A stretch of DNA of 64,000 bases. Source: an uncultured Flavobacteriaceae bacterium (lineage in GTDB: Bacteria; Bacteroidota; Bacteroidia; Flavobacteriales; Flavobacteriaceae). Shown here in pieces: positions 24,290 to 32,810 of the stretch. The DNA is taken from assembly GCA_938017825.1 (NCBI GenBank), contig CALIJE010000015.1:1-64000 (forward strand), written 5' to 3'. The notes beneath the pieces were generated by a model that did not search any database, was not told where the DNA came from, and was given only the letters and a program-made list of their open reading frames with translations. Numbering within the stretch: the stretch's first letter is position 1; every line of letters starts with the position of its first letter. A program made the translations under genes and the position numbers.

Positions 24290-25906
24290 ATGATTTCAAA
24301 AGTAGTAATCCGAAGCCTTGCTGTATGTCTAGTGTGCATGGCCGTTTTTGCCTGCACACAAAAAAAGGAAAAACGAGTCCTTAATTTTCCCAAGACCGAT
24401 TTGGCAGCGGAGAACATGATTCCGAAACCGGTGAAAGTCATACCTACAGAGGGTGGTTTCGCTTTGGATGGGTTTTCTGCCATTTATACCTCTACTGCTG
24501 AAGGATTTCCTGAAATAGGACAATTTCTTTCGGAAAAAATAAAGGGTAAAACCCAATTGGATATTCCTGTGAATATTGACGAAATTCCCAATATGGAAGG
24601 TGTTATTTTTATTAACCAGTCTGACAGTCTTGAATTGAAAGCCCCGGAATCCTATCAACTTTACATTACCCCCGATTCGGTCATATTAAATTCTAACAGT
24701 GCTGCCGGTGCCTTTCGAGGTATTCAGACCCTTCGCCAAATTATTTCGGAAAATAGTAATGATACCTTGGCAGAATATCCTGTATTCACAATCCCAACCG
24801 GGAAAATAATAGATCGTCCACAATTTGAGTATCGCGGTGCTATGTTAGATGTGGCACGTCATTTTTTTGATGTGGACGAAGTAAAGAAATTCATTGATAT
24901 ACTAGCCTACTATAAATACAACGTACTGCATTTTCACCTGTCGGACGATCAAGGTTGGCGAATAGAAATCAAATCGTGGCCAAAACTGACTGAAATAGGT
25001 GGCAGCACCGAAGTTGGTGGCGAAGCAGGTGGCTACTATACTCAAGAAGACTATAAAGAATTAGTTGCTTATGCAGCAAAGCATCATATTACCATCGTAC
25101 CTGAAATAGACATGCCCGGACATACCAATGCTGCATCAGTATCTTACCCCTTTCTGAATGGCAATGGTAAGACTCCAAAATTGTATGAAGGTATGCGTGT
25201 AGGCTTTAGCACATTTGATACCCGAAAAGACACCGTTTATGACTTTATTGATGATGTAGTTCGCGAAATTTCAGCGCTGTCACCGGGGCCATATTTTCAT
25301 ATTGGAGGGGATGAAAGCCATGTGACCAAAAAGAATGATTATATCTATTTTGTGGAACGGGTCGAAAAAATAGTTCAAAAATATGGGAAGCGCATGGTCG
25401 GTTGGGACGAAATCGGCCAGGGCAATTTAGATTCTTCTTCCATTTCACATTTCTGGAATAGCAAAAAAAATGCCATGAGCGCGGTAAAAAAAGGAATGAA
25501 GATAATCATGTCACCGGCAAAAAAAGCCTATTTGGATATGCAATATGACACCCTATCCAAACATGGCCTGCATTGGGCGGCCTATATTCCGACGGATACG
25601 GCCTATAATTGGAATCCCGAGTCTTATGAAGGCATACCTATCAAGAACATATTAGGTGTAGAGGCCCCATTATGGTCTGAAACCATAAGTAACATCGACG
25701 AACTTGAATACTTGGCATTTCCAAGGGCTATCGGATATTCTGAACTAAGCTGGACAACCCAAGAAAACAGGGATTGGGAAAACTATAAGGTTCGCTTGGC
25801 GAACCAAGCACCGTTTCTAGACCGTATGGATGTCAAATACTATCCTTCACCCTTGATCGACTGGAAAACGAGCAAGTATAGCTATAAGGAAATCGATAAG
25901 GACTAA
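24290..25906 (+). CDS. Beta-N-acetylhexosaminidase, GH20, lipoprotein
   Basis: A 538-residue lipoprotein (AVFACTQKK, Cys22) of glycoside hydrolase family 20. An N-terminal GH20b-like domain (about 40-170) precedes the barrel beginning RGAMLDVARHFF; HFHLSDDQGWRIEI and IVPEIDMPGHTNA are family blocks, and the catalytic pair is D341-E342 in FHIGGDESH. It removes terminal beta-GlcNAc or GalNAc by substrate-assisted catalysis, on the periplasmic or outer-membrane face. With the two esterases upstream it forms a compact glycan-processing group. Confidence 0.96.
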   Translation: MISKVVIRSLAVCLVCMAVFACTQKKEKRVLNFPKTDLAAENMIPKPVKVIPTEGGFALDGFSAIYTSTAEGFPEIGQFLSEKIKGKTQLDIPVNIDEIPNMEGVIFINQSDSLELKAPESYQLYITPDSVILNSNSAAGAFRGIQTLRQIISENSNDTLAEYPVFTIPTGKIIDRPQFEYRGAMLDVARHFFDVDEVKKFIDILAYYKYNVLHFHLSDDQGWRIEIKSWPKLTEIGGSTEVGGEAGGYYTQEDYKELVAYAAKHHITIVPEIDMPGHTNAASVSYPFLNGNGKTPKLYEGMRVGFSTFDTRKDTVYDFIDDVVREISALSPGPYFHIGGDESHVTKKNDYIYFVERVEKIVQKYGKRMVGWDEIGQGNLDSSSISHFWNSKKNAMSAVKKGMKIIMSPAKKAYLDMQYDTLSKHGLHWAAYIPTDTAYNWNPESYEGIPIKNILGVEAPLWSETISNIDELEYLAFPRAIGYSELSWTTQENRDWENYKVRLANQAPFLDRMDVKYYPSPLIDWKTSKYSYKEIDKD

Positions 25907-25916
25907 AGCTATATGC

Positions 25917-28900
25917 CTATTTCTTTATTCCCGGTAGACCGGTAGGTTTTTTGGTTTGCCAATGAAAAGTTTCCGCTTTCTTGGCCGTTGGCCACACCTC
26001 ATCTAAAGTGCTGGCATCGTATACCCTGCCGTTTTTGAGGACATGGGTCAACGTATTGGTATTTCTGATATCATCCAAAGGATTTTTATCCATGATCAAA
26101 ATATCGGCCAACTTGCCCACCTCCAGGCTGCCTAGGTCGCCATCCAAGCCCAATGCTTCCGCACCCAAGGTGGTAGCTACCTTTAGGGCATCATGGTTTC
26201 TCATGCCGCCACTGGCCACAGACCAAAGTTCCCAATGAAATCCAAGACCTTGCAATTGCCCGTGACTACCTACCCCGGCCAAGCCACCGGCCTCGACCAA
26301 ATCTTTCATAAATACAGCATGTTTTTTAAAGACATGTTCATCGTCCATAAACCAGCCAGGCCTTCTTCTCGATTTTTGTGCCAGTTCTTTATACGGGGTG
26401 AAATATTGAATCTTTTCATCTCCCCATACATCTTCTCTAGAATAATAGTAATTCTCGGCCCAAGGCCCGCCGTACGAAACCAACAAGGTAGGCGTAACGG
26501 CCATTTTTGAATCTGCAATTGTTTTTACTACATCATTGTACAACGGATAAATAGGTAAGGAATGTTCATGTCCAGGGTACCCATCGAGTAGTTGGGTCAT
26601 ATTTAATTTGAAATCAAGTCCACCTTCGGTCGTCGGCATCAATTTCAGTTCTTTGGACGCCATAATTACCCATTGACGTTGCTGCCTATTGCCAACCAAG
26701 TACATTTTTATACTCTTGGTATTATAATATTCACTGTATTGCTTCAGCACCTCTTTGGCGTGGTCAAGACTTTCTATCTGATACTTCCAAAAACCGACAC
26801 CAGGACCTGTACTGTAAACCCTGGGGCCATGCAGCATACCTGCTTCTACCATATCTGCATACGTCAGCACGTCGGTCGTTCCGGTCTGCGGATCTCTTGT
26901 TGTGGTCACTCCATAGGCAAGATTTGCAGAATACATCCAAACCTGATTTTTATGCACCCCCCAATTTGGCCACATATGTGCGTGTGTATCAATGAAACCT
27001 GGCGTCAGCGTCTTCCCGGATACATCTATTATTTCTGTATTAGCGGGAACAGTTAAGGTACCAGTTGCTCCTATGGCTTTAATGCGATTGTTTTCAATAA
27101 GGATATCTCCTGTTTCGATAACGTCCTCCCCCTTCATGGTTAGGATACGACCGCCTTTCAGCAGCACATGTCCTTGCGGGATATCCTTACTATATGAGAT
27201 TCTTATCTTAAACTCCTCTGCTTTAAACTCTGGGTCTTTTTTATCCTTTTTGCCTTTTTCGTCCACTTTGGTAGAATCGGTCTTTTTTTCTTTATCCTTA
27301 AGTTCCTTTTCTTTCTTCTTCGCTTGAACCAAACTATCCTTGAACTTCTTGCCAGCCGTCAAATCATACCGAAAATGACTCGCTCCCAAAGACCAGTGTA
27401 CCTTCTTGCTATCAGAGGACCACACAGGAAATTCTCCCCCGATGATCGTGAGTTTCATAGCTGGAAAAGCAGCATTATCTGCCTTTGCCAATGAAATGCT
27501 CGGTGTTTTACCGTAGCGTGGAATGGTAACGGTATACACATCATTGTTTATTAATGCTAAAGCAGTTTTGCCGTCGGGTGAAATGTGTATTTCAGTAGGT
27601 TTTGAAGCCTTTTTATTTTCACGCCAACCCTCCTCCGCAGTCGGTAAAGCTGAAGGTAATGTACCCATATCGGTATCATGGTCTTTACCAAATACGTCTT
27701 GTGAGCCAAAAGTTTCTATCCCGGTCAATTTGAGGTGTTGTTTTTCATCTGACCCATCCCACCGAATAGATACCAGGCCATTGGCATTATGACTTAGATA
27801 TATGCGATCATCTACCTTGGTAAAATGTGGCATAGACCTACCCTTGGATTTGTCAATTAGTTTGATTACTCCACCATTTGACGATATCCATACCAAATCA
27901 GCTTGGGCGCCTCTAGAAAACGGATCGATTGCGTCGTCATACGTTTGGGCCGCACCTCTGTGAAAAACAATTCGATCGCTTTTATACGACCATGCCGGGT
28001 TGGTGTAAATACCCGGTGATTTAGTAAGTTGTACCGGTTTAGGCCTACCATTTACGTTAATCTTATAGAGATGTCCTCCTCCTCTTTTCCAGGTAGTATA
28101 GACTAATTGATCGCCATTGGGTGACCATGCAGGTTGCGCTTCGGTGAAATCGTTCTTGGTTAATCTTTTAGGTGTACCGTTTGGCAGGTTCATTATGTAT
28201 AATCTGTTCAAAGCAGTAAAGGCCAACTGCTTTCCGTCAGGGGAAGGCTTAGCATCCCTAATCTGTGTTACAAAGCCTTCTTTCTTATCTTCAATAGGAT
28301 ATTTGAACTTAAGCTGTGGACCTAGCTCTAGATTCACATTTACGGAAAATGGAATTTCTGTGACCATATTGCCTGTTACGGAAATGCTATAGATTTTACC
28401 TCCGTAAGAAACCACCAAATTCTGACTATCTGGAGTAAAGGACATTGCTGGTAACACGCCCAAAGGGGCAATTGATTCTTGTTCGTCTCTTTGAACAGGA
28501 TATGCCAACCAACGTTCTTTTCCAGTTTTCAAATTGCGCAGTACCAAACCGGTTTCCGCTTCGAATCGGGTGCCATACACCATCCAATTACCATCCTTGG
28601 ACAAGGTTGGGGTAAAGGCCGAGCCATATCGGGAGGTAATAACGGCCATATCCCCATCTTCCATATCGTAGGTACCGATCTGATATTGCGGTAAGCTAGC
28701 ATTATAGTTCCAAGAACCCCTGCGCTGAGAGAAATACAGCAATTTTCCATCCGATCCAAAGGCCGGATCGATCAATTTGATATTTTTCGGTTCACTGACC
28801 AACTGACTTCCAGAACCTCCATCCTTGTGATAGATATGCGGTTTGATATTACGCCTCCCCTTAACACCAACAAGATATTCTCCGTCTGGTGTCCATTCCG

Positions 28901-29327
28901 CGGAAAAGAAATTGTGCTTCTTATCCTTGGTGATTTGTTTGTCCTCTTTAGAATCAAGGTCCATCGTCCAAATATTATCCGAACCACTTTTATCGGATAT
29001 GTAGACCAGCGATTTGCCATCAGGGCTATATCTAGGGTGCACGTCGTATTGAATGCCTTTTGTAATCTGGGTTGCATTGCCGCCTGAAATTGGAATGGTA
29101 TAAATATCTCCCATTAGATCAAAAACGATGGTCTTCCCATCCGGACTTACATCTAAAGAAATCCATGTTCCGGTGTCTGTGGTAAATGCTATGTTGCGTT
29201 CGGGTTCTAAGGGAAGTTCTTTTGTTGCTTTTTTCGTAGAATCCTTTTTGGTTTCCTGAGCTTTCCCAGAGAAGTTGGCAAACAAGGTAAGGCAAACGGC
29301 GAGCCTGAATATAGTTGAATTTCGCAT
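25917..29327 (-). CDS. TolB-like propeller / amidohydrolase fusion, exported
   Basis: A 1136-residue exported protein starting at ATG 29327 (MRNSTIFRLAVCLTLF, a proper signal peptide); an in-frame ATG at 29366 would only put a charged extension before it. Residues about 60-480 hold repeated PD40/TolB-type blades (SPDGKTIVFD, SPDGKSLVYIS, SPNGDQLVYTTW). A strikingly charged Lys/Glu/Asp linker of about 50 residues follows near 670-720. The C-terminal about 400 residues are a metal-dependent amidohydrolase: TPGFIDTHAHMWPNWG supplies the HxH ligands, GVGSHGQLQGLGFHWEL and LGSLEVGKLADILIMDKNP are family landmarks. It probably hydrolyses a peptide-like or cyclic amide in the periplasm. Substrate unknown. 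Its 3' end faces the GH20 gene, ten bases away. Confidence 0.92.
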   Translation of the reverse strand: MRNSTIFRLAVCLTLFANFSGKAQETKKDSTKKATKELPLEPERNIAFTTDTGTWISLDVSPDGKTIVFDLMGDIYTIPISGGNATQITKGIQYDVHPRYSPDGKSLVYISDKSGSDNIWTMDLDSKEDKQITKDKKHNFFSAEWTPDGEYLVGVKGRRNIKPHIYHKDGGSGSQLVSEPKNIKLIDPAFGSDGKLLYFSQRRGSWNYNASLPQYQIGTYDMEDGDMAVITSRYGSAFTPTLSKDGNWMVYGTRFEAETGLVLRNLKTGKERWLAYPVQRDEQESIAPLGVLPAMSFTPDSQNLVVSYGGKIYSISVTGNMVTEIPFSVNVNLELGPQLKFKYPIEDKKEGFVTQIRDAKPSPDGKQLAFTALNRLYIMNLPNGTPKRLTKNDFTEAQPAWSPNGDQLVYTTWKRGGGHLYKINVNGRPKPVQLTKSPGIYTNPAWSYKSDRIVFHRGAAQTYDDAIDPFSRGAQADLVWISSNGGVIKLIDKSKGRSMPHFTKVDDRIYLSHNANGLVSIRWDGSDEKQHLKLTGIETFGSQDVFGKDHDTDMGTLPSALPTAEEGWRENKKASKPTEIHISPDGKTALALINNDVYTVTIPRYGKTPSISLAKADNAAFPAMKLTIIGGEFPVWSSDSKKVHWSLGASHFRYDLTAGKKFKDSLVQAKKKEKELKDKEKKTDSTKVDEKGKKDKKDPEFKAEEFKIRISYSKDIPQGHVLLKGGRILTMKGEDVIETGDILIENNRIKAIGATGTLTVPANTEIIDVSGKTLTPGFIDTHAHMWPNWGVHKNQVWMYSANLAYGVTTTRDPQTGTTDVLTYADMVEAGMLHGPRVYSTGPGVGFWKYQIESLDHAKEVLKQYSEYYNTKSIKMYLVGNRQQRQWVIMASKELKLMPTTEGGLDFKLNMTQLLDGYPGHEHSLPIYPLYNDVVKTIADSKMAVTPTLLVSYGGPWAENYYYSREDVWGDEKIQYFTPYKELAQKSRRRPGWFMDDEHVFKKHAVFMKDLVEAGGLAGVGSHGQLQGLGFHWELWSVASGGMRNHDALKVATTLGAEALGLDGDLGSLEVGKLADILIMDKNPLDDIRNTNTLTHVLKNGRVYDASTLDEVWPTAKKAETFHWQTKKPTGLPGIKK

Positions 29328-29395
29328 TGAACAGTTGGTTTTAATTAATCGCCTAAATATAACCATTTGTTTGCTTCAAAAAGATTGAATAAAAA

Positions 29396-29420
29396 CAAAA
29401 AACCTGTTCAAACGAACAGG
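29396..29420 (-). terminator. Intrinsic terminator after the DUF5606 gene
   Basis: CCTGTTC (29403-29409) pairs with GAACAGG (29414-29420) around AAAC, followed on the minus strand by a run of T. It separates the DUF5606/Def/RuvX group from the amidohydrolase gene. Confidence 0.8.
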
Positions 29421-29448
29421 CTTTACAGATAAAGTTTTATTGAAATTT

Positions 29449-29868
29449 CTATTCCTCGGAGTCAGTGGCTTCACCGTCTTCCGAAAAATCGGTAATTCCC
29501 TCTTCATGCAGTATATTATACCACTGAATCACCTTTTTGATATCGCTAGGATATACGCGGTCCTCATCATAATCTGGCAACACCTCGAAGAAATACTCCT
29601 CTAGTTTTAATTTTTCTTCCTTATGACCAATACTTGTTTTTCCGCCTTTTTCCTTGACCTGAATATTCAAAAAAACCTGTCGTAGCGGAATTTCTTCAGA
29701 GAGCGTATAGATTGCGATTTCAGAAAGCACGCTCACATTGCTCTGCATTCCTACGGTAAGTTTCTTTCCGTCTAACAATGATTCGGCCACGAAGCCAGTT
29801 CTGGTCTGTGTTAGCAACCTAAACAGTCCGGGTTTGCCTGCTATGGCCAATATTTTTTCTAAACTCAT
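29449..29868 (-). CDS. DUF5606 protein
   Basis: A 139-residue acidic cytoplasmic protein typical of Flavobacteriia: MSLEKILAIAGKPGLFRLLTQ at the start, EEIPLRQVFLNI in the middle, and SDIKKVIQWYNILHEEGI followed by an acidic tail. No biochemical function is known. It lies 66 bp downstream of peptide deformylase on the same strand, a conserved gene order in the group as I recall it, and is followed by a terminator, so it probably ends the RuvX-Def transcript. Confidence 0.88.
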   Translation of the reverse strand: MSLEKILAIAGKPGLFRLLTQTRTGFVAESLLDGKKLTVGMQSNVSVLSEIAIYTLSEEIPLRQVFLNIQVKEKGGKTSIGHKEEKLKLEEYFFEVLPDYDEDRVYPSDIKKVIQWYNILHEEGITDFSEDGEATDSEE

Positions 29869-29934
29869 ATATGAATTAATTCATTTCCAAATTGCGGATG
29901 CAAAGATTACAATTTTCCTTTAATATCAATCTAC

Positions 29935-30525
29935 CTATCTGACTTTTTTCTTATCAGGAAAGCGCATGCGATAATCGACCAAAATTTTTCCTTGCGATAT
30001 ATTTTTCAATCTTCCTTTTAGCAGTCTTTTTTTCAAGGTCGATAGCTTATCTGTAAATAGAATGCCTTCAATATGATCATATTCATGCTGTATTACCCTT
30101 GCTAACAGACCATCATAAGTTTCGGTATGAGACTTAAAATGTTCATCTAAATACGTAATTTTAATGGTATCTTTTCTTTTTACATCCTCTCGGACATCAG
30201 GTATACTTAAGCAACCTTCATTAAATGCCCACTCCTCTCCACTTTCTTCTGTTAGCTGCGCATTAATGAACACTTTTTTAAAACCATTAAGTTCGTTTTG
30301 CTCTTCTTCAGACCTACTTTCATCATCGGAGAAAGGGGTCGTATCAACCAAGAAAACACGAATTGGAAGTCCTATCTGCGGGGCTGCCAAGCCTACCCCG
30401 CTGGCTTTGTACATGGTCTCCCACATATTTTCAAGCAATTCATTTAGCTTGGGATGGTCCTTTTCAATATCAGTAGCCTTTTTACGAAGCACTGGGTCAC
30501 CGTATGCCACAATCGGTAATATCAT
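29935..30525 (-). CDS. def: Peptide deformylase
   Basis: Def removes the formyl group from the N-terminal methionine of nascent proteins. The three motifs are complete: GVGLAAPQIGL, EGCLSIP and HEYDHIEG, giving the Cys-His-His metal site and catalytic Glu. At 196 residues it has normal length with a modest insertion (DDESRSEEEQNELNGFKK) before the second motif. Its ATG shares one base with the ruvX stop (TAATG), so the two are translationally coupled. Confidence 0.97.
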   Translation of the reverse strand: MILPIVAYGDPVLRKKATDIEKDHPKLNELLENMWETMYKASGVGLAAPQIGLPIRVFLVDTTPFSDDESRSEEEQNELNGFKKVFINAQLTEESGEEWAFNEGCLSIPDVREDVKRKDTIKITYLDEHFKSHTETYDGLLARVIQHEYDHIEGILFTDKLSTLKKRLLKGRLKNISQGKILVDYRMRFPDKKKVR

Positions 30526-30935
30526 TACAATCTATTTAGATAAGCCTGCAAAATTAGGGTTGCGCTAATTTCATCTACCAAGGCCTTGTTTCGTCTCTTA
30601 CTTTTTTTAACTCCGCCATCGATCATGGCCTGCACAGCCATTTTTGAGGTGAAGCGTTCGTCTTGGCGTGCAATCTGTATATCGGGAAAAAGTTTATGAA
30701 GTCTACTGATTAAGGGTTGTATCATCGCCTCAGACTCTGATGGGGTGTTATTCATTTGTTTAGGTTCTCCAATTACAATACAGGATACCCGTTCATTTCT
30801 CAAATAGTCATTCAGAAAACTGACCAATTTTTGTGTTTCGACAGTAATAAGACCAGACGCAATCAGCTGCAACTCATCAGTGACCGCTATGCCAGTTCGT
30901 TTTCTTCCAAAATCCAAGGCCAAGATCCTACTCAA
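30525..30935 (-). CDS. ruvX: Putative pre-16S rRNA nuclease / Holliday-junction resolvase, YqgF family
   Basis: An RNase H-fold protein with ILALDFGRKRTGIAVTD, IGEPKQMNN, RQDERFTSK and VDEISATLILQAYL, the landmarks of YqgF/RuvX, which matures the 16S rRNA 5' end. I set the start at TTG 30935 (MSRILALDFG, 136 residues, the usual length); an ATG at 30959 would add MGYFCQKK, and a -7-like TATTTTTG (30946-30953) lies inside that extension. It overlaps def by one base. Confidence 0.93.
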   Translation of the reverse strand: MSRILALDFGRKRTGIAVTDELQLIASGLITVETQKLVSFLNDYLRNERVSCIVIGEPKQMNNTPSESEAMIQPLISRLHKLFPDIQIARQDERFTSKMAVQAMIDGGVKKSKRRNKALVDEISATLILQAYLNRL

Positions 30936-31036
30936 CTTTTTTTGGCAAAAATAACCCATAAATTGTTATAACTGTAAAATTGAAAGCCGAAATCATCTTG
31001 CGCAACTTATCTTTACAAAAAATATAAAATTAGCAC

Positions 31037-31852
31037 ATGACGGCATTACAACAGACTATTGAAAAAGCTTGGGAAAATAGAGCGCTATTGCAAGAACAGG
31101 GGACCCAAGATGCAATTCGAAAAGTCATTGACCTTTTAGACATTGGAGACTTGCGCTGTGCAGAACCAACAGCTACTGGCTGGCACATTAACGAATGGGT
31201 AAAAAAAGGGGTTGTCATGTATTTTCCAATTCAAAAAATGGAGACCTTGGAAGCGGGAATATTTGAATATCATGACAAAATTCCGTTAAAAAGAGGCTAT
31301 GCCGAAAAGGGCATACGAGTGGTACCCCACGCGGTTGCAAGGCACGGTGCTTTCATCTCTTCAGGGACCATTTTGATGCCCAGTTATGTAAATATCGGAG
31401 CTTATGTAGATGAGGGCACCATGGTTGATACTTGGGCCACAGTAGGGAGTTGTGCGCAAATAGGCAAGAATGTACACCTGAGTGGTGGGGTAGGTATTGG
31501 TGGTGTTCTAGAACCGTTGCAAGCCGCCCCGGTGATCATTGAGGACAATGCCTTTATCGGGTCGAGATGTATTGTTGTAGAAGGTGTTCGCGTAGAACAA
31601 GAAGCTGTTTTAGGCGCTAATGTTGTTCTGACCGCCTCTACTAAAATTATAGACGTTACGGGAAATGAACCTATCGAGCTCAAAGGTAGGGTTCCCGCAC
31701 GTTCGGTTGTTATACCAGGGAGCTACACCAAGAAGTTTCCGGCGGGCGAATTTCAAGTACCCTGCGCATTGATCATCGGTACTAGAAAAGAGAGTACCAA
31801 CAAAAAAACTTCTTTGAACGATGCCTTGAGGGAACATAACGTAGCTGTTTAA
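31037..31852 (+). CDS. dapD: 2,3,4,5-tetrahydropyridine-2,6-dicarboxylate N-succinyltransferase
   Basis: DapD succinylates tetrahydrodipicolinate in the succinylase route to meso-diaminopimelate and lysine. The 271-residue protein has an N-terminal helical domain and the left-handed beta-helix of hexapeptide acyltransferases (MPSYVNIGAYVDEGTMVDTW, GVGIGGVLEPLQAAPVIIEDN, GSRCIVVEGVRVEQEAVLGA). A -7-like TATCTTTA lies at 31008-31015, with a TTG 25 bases upstream. It precedes the glycosyltransferase block but is a stand-alone housekeeping gene. Confidence 0.97.
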   Translation: MTALQQTIEKAWENRALLQEQGTQDAIRKVIDLLDIGDLRCAEPTATGWHINEWVKKGVVMYFPIQKMETLEAGIFEYHDKIPLKRGYAEKGIRVVPHAVARHGAFISSGTILMPSYVNIGAYVDEGTMVDTWATVGSCAQIGKNVHLSGGVGIGGVLEPLQAAPVIIEDNAFIGSRCIVVEGVRVEQEAVLGANVVLTASTKIIDVTGNEPIELKGRVPARSVVIPGSYTKKFPAGEFQVPCALIIGTRKESTNKKTSLNDALREHNVAV

Positions 31853-31947
31853 TTTGTAAGAATTTTATAGCAAAACATACTATTTTCAGTTTTTCGAAGT
31901 TCTTATAGAAGACCACTCCTAAATGAACAACCTACACGCATATTGCT

Positions 31948-32754
31948 ATGGAACTTCGACGCGCGAAAATATCGGCACTTATTATCACTTTCAACGAAAT
32001 TGGTTACATCGAAAATTGCCTAAAATCGATCGATTTCGCCGATGAGATAATTGTAGTGGATTCGTATAGTACCGATGGTACGTACGAATATCTTTTAGCG
32101 CACCCAAAAGTCAATGTGATTCAACACCCGTTTAAAAATTACACCGCTCAGAAGGCCTATACACTTTCCCTGGCCTCAAATGATTGGGTACTTTTTGTCG
32201 ATGCCGATGAGGTTGTACCGGCCATGCTCAAGAAAGAAATCCTCGAGACTGTAAACGGCACGACCGAACATGCAGCATATTGGTTTAGAAGAAAATTCAT
32301 GTTCCAACAAAAACGATTGCATTTTAGTGGATGGCAGACCGATAAGAATTATCGCCTTTTTAGAAAGAGTAAGGTTCGGTTTTCTGAAAAACGCATCGTT
32401 CATGAGACGCTAGAAGTCGATGGAACATCTGGAATCCTTGACTCAAAACTCACTCATTTCTGTTATCGTGATTTTGCCAACTACAAGCAAAAAATGTTGC
32501 TTTATGGGCGTCTTAAGGCCAAAGAGGCTTTTCAAAGAAAGAAGCGATTCAGTTTAGCCAAGTTACTGCTGAAACCCACTTTTACCTTTAGCTATAATTA
32601 TATAGTTCGTCTGGGTATTTTGGATGGCACCAAAGGTATAGCGGTTTGCTACCTTAATGCTCTGGGAGACTGGGAACGTTATCGCGAACTGAAGCGATTG
32701 GAGCAAGAACAAAAAGTGCCGAATCTATCACCTGTTCGACAATCAGGCAACTAA
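31948..32754 (+). CDS. Glycosyltransferase family 2 (WaaE/KdtX-like), copy A
   Basis: A 268-residue GT-A glycosyltransferase with KISALIITFNEIGYIENCL, DEIIVVDSYSTDGT and the DxD motif in VLFVDADEVV. This is the lipopolysaccharide-core beta-1,4-glucosyltransferase-like group. The C-terminal half (HFSGWQTDKNYRLF, GILDGTKGIAVCYLNALGDWERY) matches the second copy at 34637 closely, so the pair arose by duplication. It probably adds a hexose to a lipid-linked core glycan on the cytoplasmic face. The GT9 gene follows 55 bp later. Confidence 0.9.
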   Translation: MELRRAKISALIITFNEIGYIENCLKSIDFADEIIVVDSYSTDGTYEYLLAHPKVNVIQHPFKNYTAQKAYTLSLASNDWVLFVDADEVVPAMLKKEILETVNGTTEHAAYWFRRKFMFQQKRLHFSGWQTDKNYRLFRKSKVRFSEKRIVHETLEVDGTSGILDSKLTHFCYRDFANYKQKMLLYGRLKAKEAFQRKKRFSLAKLLLKPTFTFSYNYIVRLGILDGTKGIAVCYLNALGDWERYRELKRLEQEQKVPNLSPVRQSGN

Positions 32755-32792
32755 TAAGCACTGCCCTTATCAACAATTCTTACCCAATTCTT

Positions 32793-32810
32793 TGTGCTAT
32801 ATTTAGCACA
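32793..32810 (+). promoter_or_regulatory. Inverted repeat ending at the GT9 start codon
   Basis: TGTGCTA (32793-32799), TATT, TAGCACA (32804-32810): a perfect 7-bp stem whose last base is the A of the ATG. It could fold over the start codon, or be an operator; its centre also reads as the -7-like TATATTTA. Function is not shown. Confidence 0.35.
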
